From positions 1 through 36,897 of the forward strand of contig NZ_JAILMR010000095.1 of the NCBI RefSeq assembly GCF_024692365.1: a DNA stretch of 36,897 bases, given 5' to 3'. Source of the DNA: Ruminococcus sp. Lineage in GTDB: Bacteria; Bacillota; Clostridia; Oscillospirales; Ruminococcaceae. Below are positions 15,466 to 25,433 of the stretch, piece after piece. A program made the position numbers and the translations under genes. Each line of letters opens with the position of its first letter. Positions within the stretch are counted from its first letter, which is position 1. The notes under the pieces are model-generated. The model ran no database searches, was not told where the DNA came from, and saw only the letters and a list, made by a program, of their open reading frames with translations.

Positions 15466-15494
15466 ATTATATAACATATTTTTCCTGATGTCAA
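15466..15494 (-). promoter_or_regulatory. Consensus promoter of cohesin/dockerin gene
   Basis: Minus strand: TTGACA (15489-15494), 17-base spacer, TATAAT (15466-15471). It starts seven bases beyond the stop of the upstream 453-residue protein gene. Transcription start near 15459 leaves a leader of about 45 nt. Confidence 0.9.
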
Positions 15495-15501
15495 TGATAT
15501 T

Positions 15502-16863
15502 TCAGTAAATAATCTTGTATTTCCTGAGTAATTCAAGGTTATGTTCTTTTCGCCTTTCAAGTTCTTCCATTGTCTGCTTGTGTATTTCTTCATCTTCAAG
15601 AAATGTCTGCACTCTTTGACGTGATTCATTATATCGTTGTTCATATTCTAAACGATTTTGTGATATTTTTTCCTGTGAAAGATTGGAACTTTTACTTGCT
15701 TCCTCCCTTCGTTTCAATACAGCTAAGTATCGCTGTTCAAGATCAGCCAACGGATCATCTAAAATATACCGGATAACTGTATCAGCGAATGGTGCGACAA
15801 TAGATTCATTTATTGGCAATGAAATAACCGAAATATGATTCAAAAATGTACATTCGTCATAATCTGCCACATCTTTAAGCGTTTTAACATTATCCAGAAC
15901 AGGGAGTATCCATGTCATAGTTGCATTCAATGAATCCTGAACAGCGTCTGATAAAGGCATATAATCAGCATAGTATTTAAAAAAGCCTTTATCAAATGGC
16001 TTATCAGATATATGCCAATTAAGATAAAATTCCTTTAAACTTTTATACCATATTTCGTTTTGTCTGAATGTACGGTCAATACAAAGATCTTTGCGGTAAA
16101 CTGTGGCGATCGCACCAAAAGGCACCAGATGCGATTTCATATCATGGATACCGACAATATGTATGATCTCATCGTTGATAACACGAACGTACAGGGGCAT
16201 ACGAACTTTAGGCTTTTTAAAGCCCAGCGGTTCAAGTGCCTCACCATAGATCTGCGTAAACAAAGTGTTTAACGTCGGCTTTTTTTCTTCAGCCTTTTTA
16301 AAACTGAGTTTTAGTATACTTTCGTCATTTCTTATGCCGAGTTCATCACTATCGGCGAGCATATCCACGCCAAAAAGCGATGATATCATGCTAAGTCTTT
16401 CATCAGCCATGAGATCACTTTCGCCGGTCAACTCAATGAGTTTTTGGATATCTGCTTTGTTATTCAGCAGTGGTTTCCAGCATTCGGGCTTTATTTCATT
16501 ATTTCCCATGCCGTAGATCTCACCATCGCCCACAACGATCCTATCTGCACTCTCTCCTGTTTTGTCAAAGAGTTCAAGTACTGCGATATCGCTATCTGTT
16601 ACTTCCTCGGTAATACACGGAAGTTTCATGCTTTTTGAAACAGCCTTGGCATCATTAAAAAGCACTCTTGAATCATCACTGCTGTCCATATCAGCAAGAG
16701 TTGCCCACTGCTGGTTTTCAGAAAGCGCAATAATGTAAGTTTTTACGGCTTCATCGTCATCACATGGCACGAAGCCTTTCTTTTTCATATATGCGTTGAT
16801 ACCTTTGATGAATTTTTCTTTGTCGCCTATCTTAAAATGTACTGTATTTGAAAAGTTACCCAT
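15502..16863 (-). CDS. Unknown 453-residue cytoplasmic protein with coiled-coil tail
   Basis: No signal peptide or membrane segment is present. The N-terminal 170 residues start MGNFSNTVHFKIGDKEKFI and have an alpha/beta pattern. The middle (about 200-380) includes IYGEALEPLGFKKPKVRM, which resembles the start of DUF4304-like domains, though this is only suggestive. The last 75 residues are a charged coiled coil (QRVQTFLEDEEIHKQTMEE, then ERRKEHNLELL). I do not recognise the whole protein. AGGAG precedes the ATG. It begins 28 bases after the glpK stop on the same strand with no terminator between, so it is probably transcribed with glpK, although nothing in it suggests glycerol metabolism. 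Confidence 0.75.
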   Translation of the reverse strand: MGNFSNTVHFKIGDKEKFIKGINAYMKKKGFVPCDDDEAVKTYIIALSENQQWATLADMDSSDDSRVLFNDAKAVSKSMKLPCITEEVTDSDIAVLELFDKTGESADRIVVGDGEIYGMGNNEIKPECWKPLLNNKADIQKLIELTGESDLMADERLSMISSLFGVDMLADSDELGIRNDESILKLSFKKAEEKKPTLNTLFTQIYGEALEPLGFKKPKVRMPLYVRVINDEIIHIVGIHDMKSHLVPFGAIATVYRKDLCIDRTFRQNEIWYKSLKEFYLNWHISDKPFDKGFFKYYADYMPLSDAVQDSLNATMTWILPVLDNVKTLKDVADYDECTFLNHISVISLPINESIVAPFADTVIRYILDDPLADLEQRYLAVLKRREEASKSSNLSQEKISQNRLEYEQRYNESRQRVQTFLEDEEIHKQTMEELERRKEHNLELLRKYKIIY

Positions 16864-16891
16864 ATTTTTCTCCTATAATTCTCGTATATTT

Positions 16892-18382
<1,491 letters not shown>

Positions 18383-18414
18383 TATGATCATCCTTTCGTT
18401 TTATACCTTTATAT

Positions 18415-18443
18415 ATGATACTACTAAAAATTAAAGTTGTCAA
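18415..18443 (-). promoter_or_regulatory. Promoter of glpK
   Basis: Minus strand: TTGACA (18438-18443), 17-base spacer, TATCAT (18415-18420). Confidence 0.8.
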
Positions 18444-18917
18444 CCGCGATTTTTGTTTGATGTTTCCATTTAAGATAGGGGTGGTGAAGCCGCCGAATGG
18501 TTTGAGCGTAGTAAATTTTATGAGCCCACAGGAAAATCATAGCCCCGACTATGTTCTGCTGCGAGGGTTGTCAAGATTCTGCCCCTTTATTACCAAGATA
18601 TTTCTCCTTATGCAGTATAACACGCCGCCTCATATCCTCGTAGTCATAATCGGCGGCTGCCTGCCATCGTGCGCATAAGCGGGAAAAGTTTTCGGGAACT
18701 TGTCTCTTGTAAAATGATGGGGGTCTTTCACTATCAGCGATTTTTGGCGAAAAGTTGTACGTTTTTGTACAACTTTTACAGAAATATGTCTGAGTTAAAT
18801 TTAAAATCATTTGGTTGCATAGGGGGTTAGGTGTGGGGTTGGTTAGATTGACGAAGAAATTAGGATTCATATCTTAGTTTGCTGACAATTAATTTCCCCC
18901 ATTTACGTAATAATCTC
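18444..18917. other. Gene-poor stretch, possible remnant
   Basis: Between the glpK and CorC promoters lie about 470 bases without a convincing gene. It contains a perfect 11-bp hairpin (AAAAGTTGTAC 18750-18760 with GTACAACTTTT 18767-18777). A minus-strand open frame of 99 codons (18571-18870) is also present. Its second half is hydrophilic (RWQAAADYDYEDMRRR), but it has no ribosome binding site and runs through the hairpin. It could be a decayed gene; I see no family match. Confidence 0.4.
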
Positions 18918-18946
18918 TTTACTTTTCCCGAAAAGTATGTTATTAT
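18918..18946 (+). promoter_or_regulatory. Promoter of CNNM/CorC gene
   Basis: TTTACT (18918-18923), 17-base spacer, TATTAT (18941-18946). Its position excludes the ATG at 18937 as a start codon for the gene downstream. Confidence 0.75.
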
Positions 18947-18990
18947 ATAAAGGATACAAAGTAAAGACTGAAAGGATGATCGTTTCTTTT

Positions 18991-20229
18991 ATGGACATTG
19001 CTTTGATAGCCCTCCTGCTGATACTTTCGGCAGTGTGTTCGGCTACCGAAACTGCCTTTTCCTCCTGCAACAGGATAAGGCTGCGAAAAATGGCTGACGG
19101 CGGCAGCAAAAGTGCGGCTAAGGCGCTATATATCTGCGAGAACTTTGATAATGCACTGACCGCCATACTCATCGGCAATAATGTGGTGAATATCGCTTCC
19201 TCGGCTTTGGCGACTGTGTTTTTCACCAAGAAGTTCGGTTCGGGCAGCGTTGGTATCGCAACTGCGGTAATGACTGTGCTTGTGCTTATCTTCGGTGAGA
19301 TACTGCCGAAAAGTCTGGCTAAGGAGAATGCGGAGAGTTTTTCTGTGCTGATGGCGGCTCCCCTTGCGGCTTTCATGTTCATCACTACCCCGCTGATCTG
19401 GCTGTTCACGGGCATCAAGAAAGGTGTCGTGAAACTGGTTGGTTCAAACAACGAGGCTCCCTCCGTTACCGAGGAGGAGCTTAAATACATCATTGAGGAG
19501 ATCGAAGATGAGGGCGTGCTTGAAGAGCAGGAATCCGACCTTGTGCGCTCGGCTCTGGATTTCGATGAGATAACAATAAGCAGTATTTTCGTGCCCCGCG
19601 TTAGCATTGAAGCGGTGGAGCTTGAAGACGATATCGAGGAGATAAAGGAGCTTTTCTTCAAGACGAGATATTCAAGGCTGCCTGTTTACGAAAAGGACAT
19701 CGACCATATAATCGGTGTGATACATCAGGCAGATTTCTTTGAGATGTATGTTTCAAAGGGCAAAAAGGACATCACGAAGATACTGGGCGAACCGATATAC
19801 ATCACCGAGAGCAAGAAGATATCGGAAACGCTGAAACTTATGCAGAAAGAAAAGGTACATATGGCGGTGGTTGTCGATCAGTACGGCGGAACGGCGGGCA
19901 TATGCACCCTTGAAGATATCATCGAGGAACTCGTCGGGGAGATATACGACGAGAGCGATGAGGAAGACACATCTTTTGTTAAGCTTTCGGATAACTCCTG
20001 CGAAGTATCGGCTGAACTTTCCATCTCGGATTTTCTGGAAAGATGGGAGCTGGACGAGAACGCCATCGAAACGGAAAGACATTCTGTGGGCGGCTGGATA
20101 ATGGAGCTTCTGGACAGGATACCCGAAGAGGGCGAAAGGATATTCTCGCCGCCCTTTGAGATGGAGATACATATGCAGGACGAACAAAAGATAGGTCGGG
20201 TAAAAATAACACTTACGGAGGAAAAATAA
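18991..20229 (+). CDS. CNNM/CorC (HlyC) family transporter-associated protein
   Basis: About 412 residues, of the family linked to magnesium or cobalt efflux and often annotated hemolysin C/CorC. Domains in order are a DUF21/CNNM membrane domain with three to four helices (about 1-160, ending in FITTPLIWLFTGIKKGV), a CBS pair (about 185-315, with IFVPRVSIEAVEL and HMAVVVDQYGGTAGICTLED), and a C-terminal CorC/HlyC domain (about 330-410). The start is uncertain. ATG 18991 (MDIALIALLLILSAV) fits the usual family N-terminus, but AAAGGA is 14 bases away. ATG 18976 would abut AAAGGA. It is co-transcribed with the next gene, whose ATG follows the TAA by one base. Confidence 0.9.
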   Translation: MDIALIALLLILSAVCSATETAFSSCNRIRLRKMADGGSKSAAKALYICENFDNALTAILIGNNVVNIASSALATVFFTKKFGSGSVGIATAVMTVLVLIFGEILPKSLAKENAESFSVLMAAPLAAFMFITTPLIWLFTGIKKGVVKLVGSNNEAPSVTEEELKYIIEEIEDEGVLEEQESDLVRSALDFDEITISSIFVPRVSIEAVELEDDIEEIKELFFKTRYSRLPVYEKDIDHIIGVIHQADFFEMYVSKGKKDITKILGEPIYITESKKISETLKLMQKEKVHMAVVVDQYGGTAGICTLEDIIEELVGEIYDESDEEDTSFVKLSDNSCEVSAELSISDFLERWELDENAIETERHSVGGWIMELLDRIPEEGERIFSPPFEMEIHMQDEQKIGRVKITLTEEK

Positions 20230-20727
20230 ATGCCTGTCAGGATAAAACGCCCCGAGCTGAAACCTCGGGAAAAGAGCTTTTGTGTGAGCACATTAGTGTG
20301 CATGGTGGTATCGTTTCTGTTCACGTTGGAGCTTTTCACGATGATGAACAAGGTAGTGGATACGGGCAGCAAGGTGATGACCTGCGGTATATTCGCAGGA
20401 TATCTGCTGTTTTTCGCAATGTGCATAGTTTGTCTGTGCAAGGGTGCATCGGCTTACAAGTACGAAGACAGCATGAGCGCCCTCGGAAAGAGCATTTTAT
20501 ATGCGGTACTGGCTGTGATATGTCTGATAAATCTTAGATTCGCACTTTCGCTGATATTCTCGGCTTTCGGTGCAGAAGACATAACCAACAAAATAATCGG
20601 CACAGATCAGAGCTCATTCATCAAGGCGCAGTACACTCCCTGGAAAGCTATGCTTGCAGGACTTCTGCTGGCGGACGTTATGGGAATTTTCGGCACACTG
20701 AAGCTTAATAAATATCATAAAAAATAA
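20230..20727 (+). CDS. Membrane protein of unknown function (four TM)
   Basis: A 165-residue protein with a basic start (MPVRIKRPELKPREK). About four hydrophobic helices follow, at roughly residues 20-38, 50-70, 84-110 and 138-157. The family is not recognised. GGAGG lies inside the end of the upstream CorC-type gene and the ATG follows its stop by one base, so translation is coupled. The partnership with a cation-related membrane protein is the only hint of function. Confidence 0.75.
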   Translation: MPVRIKRPELKPREKSFCVSTLVCMVVSFLFTLELFTMMNKVVDTGSKVMTCGIFAGYLLFFAMCIVCLCKGASAYKYEDSMSALGKSILYAVLAVICLINLRFALSLIFSAFGAEDITNKIIGTDQSSFIKAQYTPWKAMLAGLLLADVMGIFGTLKLNKYHKK

Positions 20728-20735
20728 TAGATACA

Positions 20736-20770
20736 GCCCCGCGGACGATGAAAAGTCTGCGGGGCTTTTA
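20736..20770 (+). terminator. Terminator of CorC operon
   Basis: GCCCCGCGGAC (20736-20746) pairs with GTCTGCGGGGC (20755-20765; one G-T pair), followed by TTTTA. Confidence 0.9.
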
Positions 20771-20875
20771 CAGTAAATGTTGTATGTGACTTGTGACGAA
20801 TGTCGAATAGTATTCACATTATCCTGCTGTTATTGTTCAAAGAAATTAAATGCATTTGCAACAATAGTAATTCTC

Positions 20876-20904
20876 TTGACATTTAGCAATATAAATGTTA
20901 AAAT
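20876..20904 (+). promoter_or_regulatory. Promoter of small lipoprotein gene
   Basis: TTGACA (20876-20881), 17-base spacer, TAAAAT (20899-20904). Confidence 0.8.
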
Positions 20905-20952
20905 TTTAAGGTAAGTACAGAGTATTCTGCGGTAAAACAAGGAGGTAAGAAA

Positions 20953-21288
20953 ATGAAAAAGTTTGTTGCAATGATCATGGTTGCAGTAATGTGCTGCTTT
21001 ATGCTGGCAAGCTGCGGCGACAGCAAGTATGCAGGTACATGGACAGCTGAAGAAGGGGGCATGGTCTTGACCCTCACACTAGAAAAAGATCACAGTGCTA
21101 AGGTTGCATTCGGTTTTATACAGTCAGGTGAAGATGACAAGATCGAATGGGAAGTTAAGGACAAAAAGCTAGTCATCAAGGACAAGTCCGAAGATAAAGA
21201 AGAGGATCTTTTTGAATTAGATATCGTTGATAGCAAGACCCTCTCAATGATCGACGGCAGCTCTACAATTGAATTCAAGAAGCAGTAA
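20953..21288 (+). CDS. Small lipoprotein
   Basis: A 111-residue protein with a lipoprotein signal (MKKFVAMIMVAVMCCFMLASC; lipobox LASC, anchored Cys 21). The mature part starts YAGTWTAEEGG and is a series of beta strands with alternating charges (WEVKDKKLVIKD), like a small lipocalin-like or DUF-type barrel. The binding partner is unknown. AAGGAGGT lies seven bases before the ATG. It is monocistronic, with its own promoter and terminator. Confidence 0.8.
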   Translation: MKKFVAMIMVAVMCCFMLASCGDSKYAGTWTAEEGGMVLTLTLEKDHSAKVAFGFIQSGEDDKIEWEVKDKKLVIKDKSEDKEEDLFELDIVDSKTLSMIDGSSTIEFKKQ

Positions 21289-21302
21289 TATTTGCTTATA
21301 TC

Positions 21303-21335
21303 AAAAGCCTTTCGTTTGACGGAAGGCTTTTTTAT
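21303..21335 (+). terminator. Terminator of small lipoprotein gene
   Basis: AAAAGCCTTTCG (21303-21314) pairs with CGGAAGGCTTTT, followed by T-rich sequence. Confidence 0.9.
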
Positions 21336-21395
21336 TATGGGCGAAAAACTGCCCGCGGGGTATGATCCTCTGCAGGCGATTTTGTGTCATCTCTT

Positions 21396-21944
21396 TTATT
21401 TCACCTGACGTAATATTGAAACTAATTCCTGAATATCACTATCGAATTTCTCGTCAGAGATGGGGAATTTTCCCGGCTCTCTATAATTAATTGCGAATTG
21501 CAGCTTGCATAAGCGCCAGCCATCTGCCAGAGATTTGGGGCGGTTTTTCAATTCTTCAGCAATATTTTCATCCATATTCTCCTCATATATATCAACAAGA
21601 TTTACATAAAGGCTGGGATCGCGATGCTCATTAATTTTATCTATCAACACCTGAGCTTCTTTAAGCATTCCTCTTTCCCTGAAAACTCTCGTTTTAAGAC
21701 ACATGGTCATTTCAGGGATAAACCAAAGATCATAATCTCCTGCAAATTCCATATCTTTCACTAAGTCGCAAACCTCTATCATCTCATCATAATAGCCATA
21801 GATATACAACCATGTTGCCAAACTTGATATATTCCGGAGATCTCTTTCCGATTTGAAGCTGCACTTTTTCAGTATCCTGTTGCATAAACTTTTGACTTTC
21901 TTTTTGTCGATAGTATCTCGGATCTTTTCGATCAGTTCTGTCAT
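21396..21944 (-). CDS. Unknown helical protein (TPR-like)
   Basis: A 182-residue soluble protein predicted to be almost entirely helical. Paired helices resemble tetratricopeptide repeats: SSLATWLYIYGYYDEMIEV, then RERGMLKEAQVLIDKI. No catalytic motif is present. AAAGGTGA precedes the ATG. It begins 30 bases after the stop of the FN3/transglutaminase gene on the same strand, so the two may be one transcript. I do not recognise the family. Confidence 0.7.
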   Translation of the reverse strand: MTELIEKIRDTIDKKKVKSLCNRILKKCSFKSERDLRNISSLATWLYIYGYYDEMIEVCDLVKDMEFAGDYDLWFIPEMTMCLKTRVFRERGMLKEAQVLIDKINEHRDPSLYVNLVDIYEENMDENIAEELKNRPKSLADGWRLCKLQFAINYREPGKFPISDEKFDSDIQELVSILRQVK

Positions 21945-21974
21945 ATTGGGTCACCTTTGATATTTGTCTGATGA

Positions 21975-23258
21975 TCACATCAGCTTATTATTCATTATAT
22001 AATGGGAGTTGTAAGAGTAGGGTCTGGTTTCGGCATAGGTGGCGCATACGAAATACCAGTCGCCGTCGGTTCCGTAGTTGTAGGTATCCATAACGTAGTC
22101 CTTGCTGTTTATCGTGACTTCGCACCAGAAGTGCTGCCACTTGTTGCTGAGGGATTGTCCGCGATAGCCCTGTACAACTCTTGCATCGTAGCCGAGGTAT
22201 CTCATCACTGCGCATATGGCGGAGTTATACTGTATGCACTGTCCCACCTTGTAGTTGAAGCAGTTGTCAACATGGCTTCTGCCCCATATCGTGCTGTATG
22301 CAGGACCGTTGTAGCCGTCGGCATAGGCGATATTCTTGTTCAGCCACTGAACGGTATAGTCCAAAAATTCTCCCACTGTCATATCGGACTTATAATGTGC
22401 ATCGACAAAGCGCTTGATGGTCGCTGTATCGGCATCACTCAGGGTTATTAGGGTCTTTGTCTCTTTATCACCCTGACGGTTGCACTCGTAGTAGGTGTTC
22501 TTTGAAGCAGAACGCTTGGCTTTGTCAAGCCTGTCGATGAGGTACTGACTGCTTCTTCTGTAAGCGAAATCAGCTTCGGTAGTGATATCGACAGCGGTGG
22601 AATAATCACTGTAAACGTTAGTGCCGTCCTCTGCCTTTACGAAAGACCTCACCCTGACGGAATACTTTGTTTCAGCTTTAAGACCTGTGATATTGCAGGA
22701 AGTTGTATTTGCAGAATTTATCTTCTTATAGCTTTTCCATGAACCGCCGTTCTTGTAGCTGACTTCGTAACCGCTGCACTTTATCTTGTCCCATGAAACG
22801 GTGATATAGCTTGTATCGGCGAGAGAATTCACAATCTGGGGCTTTGCGGGCTTGGTGGAAGTTGATATCTCACCGCTTCGGTTACTCAGGATACGCTTGC
22901 TGCCCGACTTTTTATATGCCACGATGTAGTATTTGTACGATGTAGACGCTGTAACTTTCTTATCGGTATAGGAAGAAGCTGTCGAAGAGGCAGTACCTAT
23001 CCTTATCCACGTGGGTGCAATGGACGACCATCTGTAAATATAGTATCCCGTGGCACCGCTTACCTTTTCCCAACTTATGGTGATATTTTTGTCGGTTGAA
23101 GAATAGGTATTTTTAGCTACGGGTGCTTTTGCCGAAGCTGTGCTGTATGCAGCGTTTGCCGAAGACTGTTCTGCTGCGGAAGCAGGAAGCGCGGACAGGC
23201 TGCTGCCCATGGTAATTGCCGCCATGAGAAGTGCGGCTGCTTTTATTTTGAAATTCAT
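21975..23258 (-). CDS. Secreted FN3 and transglutaminase-like protein
   Basis: A 427-residue exported protein. A signal peptide of about 28 residues ends ASAAEQ. Two fibronectin type III repeats follow (about 45-140 with NITISWEKVSGATGYYIYRW, and about 140-235 with YITVSWDKIKCSGYEVSY). The C-terminal domain is transglutaminase-like with a full Cys-His-Asp triad: Cys in VGQCIQYNSAICAV, His in WQHFWCEV, Asp in YVMDTYNY. Bacterial members act as peptidases or cross-linkers; the substrate is unknown. I choose ATG 23258 because GGAGTGA lies upstream; the longer frame to 23318 would add non-signal residues and run into the -10 region. Confidence 0.9.
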   Translation of the reverse strand: MNFKIKAAALLMAAITMGSSLSALPASAAEQSSANAAYSTASAKAPVAKNTYSSTDKNITISWEKVSGATGYYIYRWSSIAPTWIRIGTASSTASSYTDKKVTASTSYKYYIVAYKKSGSKRILSNRSGEISTSTKPAKPQIVNSLADTSYITVSWDKIKCSGYEVSYKNGGSWKSYKKINSANTTSCNITGLKAETKYSVRVRSFVKAEDGTNVYSDYSTAVDITTEADFAYRRSSQYLIDRLDKAKRSASKNTYYECNRQGDKETKTLITLSDADTATIKRFVDAHYKSDMTVGEFLDYTVQWLNKNIAYADGYNGPAYSTIWGRSHVDNCFNYKVGQCIQYNSAICAVMRYLGYDARVVQGYRGQSLSNKWQHFWCEVTINSKDYVMDTYNYGTDGDWYFVCATYAETRPYSYNSHYIMNNKLM

Positions 23259-23309
23259 TTTTATCACTCCGTTTAAAAACTTTAGATATATCGTGTAAAT
23301 ATAGTCTAT

Positions 23310-23338
23310 AATATACAACTTTTTGGCAGATTTGTCAA
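23310..23338 (-). promoter_or_regulatory. Promoter of FN3/transglutaminase gene
   Basis: Minus strand: TTGACA (23333-23338), 17-base spacer, TATATT (23310-23315). Confidence 0.75.
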
Positions 23339-23355
23339 GTAGGGGTCATGGAAAA

Positions 23356-23673
23356 ACTGAGATAAGAATGCCAAGGAAGAGAGCTTTTGGTCAAGCTTTT
23401 CGCGAAAAGCTTGCGGAGAGCACACCATCAGCAAAGTTGATGGTTAGAGGCAGAGCCTCTCGGTCAAGGTGCAAAGGCGACGTGAACACAAAGGAAGCAA
23501 TAGCATAACAAACTTCCCGACCCTATGGCGCGGGCAATCTCAAAAAACAGAGCGTCTGCAAGCGTATGCCCACGTACAAACTAATTGCGTAAATATTGCC
23601 CGCGCCGAAATCGGACAGCGAAGCGAATCCGATTTCTCGACCCGAGGGACGAGGGGAGACTCATCCTCAGTAC
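23356..23673 (-). repeat. Structured repeat copy B (inverted relative to A and C)
   Basis: Read on the minus strand it runs from GTACTGAG (right side, ending 23673) to ATCTCAGT (left side, 23356). Modules: a left hairpin around the CTCGGGTCGAG motif (AAATCGGATTCG paired with CGAATCCGATTT-like arms, 23606-23636), a GCGCGGGCAAT/ATTGCCCGCGC stem (23595-23605 with 23528-23538), hairpins AGAGGCTCTGCCTCT and CCATCA/TGATGG, and a 22-bp perfect palindrome (23392-23413). Its segment 23409-23504 is the exact reverse complement of 23915-24010 in copy C. Confidence 0.85.
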
Positions 23674-23734
23674 ATTTATATGAAAGCAAATGTGGATTTA
23701 ACACTCGTACAGTGGATATCCAATTCTTATCATA

Positions 23735-24065
23735 GGGACTACGGCTGACATGGTCGCCCCTCTCTGCGTTCGGGTCGAGCCGTCAAAGGCGCTTCGCTGT
23801 TTGACGGCGGGCGCGGGCGGTCTGTGCGCCCAGCCGAAAAGTGCGGGTCGAAAGTTTTGTGTTCCATCGGATTTTTGTGACCGCCCGCTTTTTGTCAGGT
23901 CGTGAAGTTTGTCTGCTATTGCTTCCTTTGTGTTCACGTCGCCTTTGCACCTTGACCGAGAGGCTCTGCCTCTAACCATCAACTTTGCTGATGGTGTGCT
24001 CTCCGCAAGCCTTTCGCGAAAGGCTTGACCCAAAGCTCTTCTCCTTGGCATATCTTTCTGGTTTT
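23735..24065 (+). repeat. Structured repeat copy C
   Basis: Same orientation and module order as copy A: GGTCGCCC then CGGGTCGAGCCGTCAAA hairpin, a GCGGGCGGTC/GACCGCCCGC stem (23813-23822 with 23879-23888) followed by TTTTTG, an AGAGGCTCTGCCTCT hairpin, a CCATCA/TGATGG hairpin, a 22-bp palindrome (24006-24027), and the CTCTTCTCCTTGGCAT right end. The left boundary is blurred. It fills, with copy B, the gene-free stretch between the FN3 gene and ilvE. The 61-base gap 23674-23734 between B and C holds nothing I recognise. Confidence 0.85.
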
Positions 24066-24201
24066 CTTCCATCTTATCAATTTGGTGAATCCATCTTCAA
24101 AAAATGCAAGCCATTCCGCTTAAATGCGGATTCTTCGTCCACCAATATAGCTTTTTTGCAGGAAAAAATCAGAAATATTTCAAGAAATGTTATTTTACCC
24201 C

Positions 24202-24230
24202 TTGAAAAATCAGAGAAAGTGTATTATAAT
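24202..24230 (+). promoter_or_regulatory. Promoter of ilvE
   Basis: TTGAAA (24202-24207), 17-base spacer, TATAAT (24225-24230). The leader is only about 28 nt, which leaves no room for a T-box. Confidence 0.85.
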
Positions 24231-24265
24231 AGTAACAGATCAATTTTTAAGAAAGAAGGATCACT

Positions 24266-25333
24266 ATGGAAATCAAACTCGAACTGACCAAAACTCCTAA
24301 GGCTAAGCCTACCGATGAGACTAAGCTCGGTTTCGGTCACATATTCACAGACCATATGTTCGTTATGAACTATGACGCCGGCGAGGGCTGGCACGATGCT
24401 CGTATCGTTCCCTTTGACAATATCTCACTCTCTCCTTCCGCTATGTGCCTGCACTACGGTCAGGAGATCTTTGAAGGTCTTAAAGCTTACAGAACTGCTG
24501 ACGGCAGCGTACAGCTGTTCAGACCCGATGAGAACTACAAGAGAATGAACGTTTCTGCTGAGAGAATGGTTATCCCTCAGATCGATGAAGAGTTCATGGT
24601 TGAAGCTACCAAGAAGCTTGTAGAGATCGAGAAGGACTGGGTTCCTCACACCGACGGTGCTTCACTGTACATCAGACCTTTCATCTTCGCTACCGATCCT
24701 TATGTTGGCGTTAGACCCGCAGATCACTATCTGTTTATCATAATCCTCTCGCCTTCCGGCGCTTACTACTCCACAGGTCTGAATCCTGTTAAGATCTATG
24801 TTGAGCAGAAGTACGTCAGAGCAGTACGCGGCGGTACAGGTTTCGCAAAAACTGCTGCTAACTACGCTATCTCCCTGAAGGGTCAGGATGAGGCTCACAA
24901 CCAGGATTACGAGCAGGTTCTCTGGCTGGACGGCGTTGAGCAGAAGTACATCGAGGAAGTTGGTTCCATGAACATATTCTTCGTTATCGACGGCGAAGTT
25001 GTTACTCCTCAGCTGACTGGTTCCGTACTCCCCGGCATCACAAGAAAGAGTGCGCTGGAAGTATGTAAGAGCAAGGGTATCCCCTGCAGCGAGAGACGTA
25101 TCACCATCGAGGAAGTTGCCAAGGCTTACGACGAGGGCAAGCTGGACGAGGTATTCGGCACAGGTACAGCTGCTGTTATCTCCCCTGTTGGTCACCTGAA
25201 GTGGGGCGACAAGGTAATGACTATCAACGACAACAAGATAGGCAAGATCTCCCAGATGCTGTACGATACCATGACAGGTATCCAGTGGGGCAAGATCCCC
25301 GATACTTTCGGCTGGACCGTTAAGATCGACTGA
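24266..25333 (+). CDS. ilvE: Branched-chain amino acid aminotransferase
   Basis: A PLP-dependent fold type IV enzyme that interconverts Leu, Ile and Val with their 2-oxo acids using 2-oxoglutarate. At 355 residues it is the long form of the family, like eukaryotic BCAT. The PLP lysine is in GTGFAKTAANYA. The EVGSMNIFFV segment and GTGTAAVISPVG are family hallmarks, and LHYGQEIFEGLKAYR lies in the small domain. AAGGATC precedes the ATG. It is monocistronic, with a promoter and a clear terminator. Codon use is visibly more biased (GCT, GTT, CTG, AAG) than in the neighbours, which suggests high expression. Confidence 0.96.
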   Translation: MEIKLELTKTPKAKPTDETKLGFGHIFTDHMFVMNYDAGEGWHDARIVPFDNISLSPSAMCLHYGQEIFEGLKAYRTADGSVQLFRPDENYKRMNVSAERMVIPQIDEEFMVEATKKLVEIEKDWVPHTDGASLYIRPFIFATDPYVGVRPADHYLFIIILSPSGAYYSTGLNPVKIYVEQKYVRAVRGGTGFAKTAANYAISLKGQDEAHNQDYEQVLWLDGVEQKYIEEVGSMNIFFVIDGEVVTPQLTGSVLPGITRKSALEVCKSKGIPCSERRITIEEVAKAYDEGKLDEVFGTGTAAVISPVGHLKWGDKVMTINDNKIGKISQMLYDTMTGIQWGKIPDTFGWTVKID

Positions 25334-25341
25334 TAATTTCA

Positions 25342-25374
25342 AGCGCTTCACTTTTGTGGAGCGCTTTTTTATTT
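25342..25374 (+). terminator. Terminator of ilvE
   Basis: AGCGCTTCAC (25342-25351) pairs with GTGGAGCGCT, followed by TTTTTATTT. Confidence 0.92.
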
Positions 25375-25397
25375 ACGCTAAAGCGCCAAATAGAACA

Positions 25398-25425
25398 GCC
25401 CCCGCGGAGAGATCTCTGCGGGGGC
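25398..25425 (-). terminator. GC-rich hairpin downstream of mgtE
   Basis: GCCCCCGCGGAGA (25398-25410) and TCTCTGCGGGGGC (25413-25425) form a stem of 13 pairs with one mismatch or wobble. On the minus strand it follows the mgtE stop by eight bases but has only a weak T-tract (TGTTCTATTT). Confidence 0.65.
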
Positions 25426-25433
25426 TTGTGAGT

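Noticed and set aside
18571..18870. Minus-strand 99-codon open frame
   Set aside because: No ribosome binding site, low-complexity start, and it crosses a perfect 11-bp hairpin; at most a remnant.
23323..23508. Plus-strand open frame in repeat copy B and a similar minus-strand frame at 23698-24072 in copy C sharing the peptide AFGQAFREKLAESTPSA-like
   Set aside because: The peptide similarity follows from the shared repeat DNA; the frames run through palindromes and hairpins and lack ribosome binding sites.
24231..24265. T-box or leader attenuator for ilvE
   Set aside because: The distance from promoter to ATG is too short to hold one.
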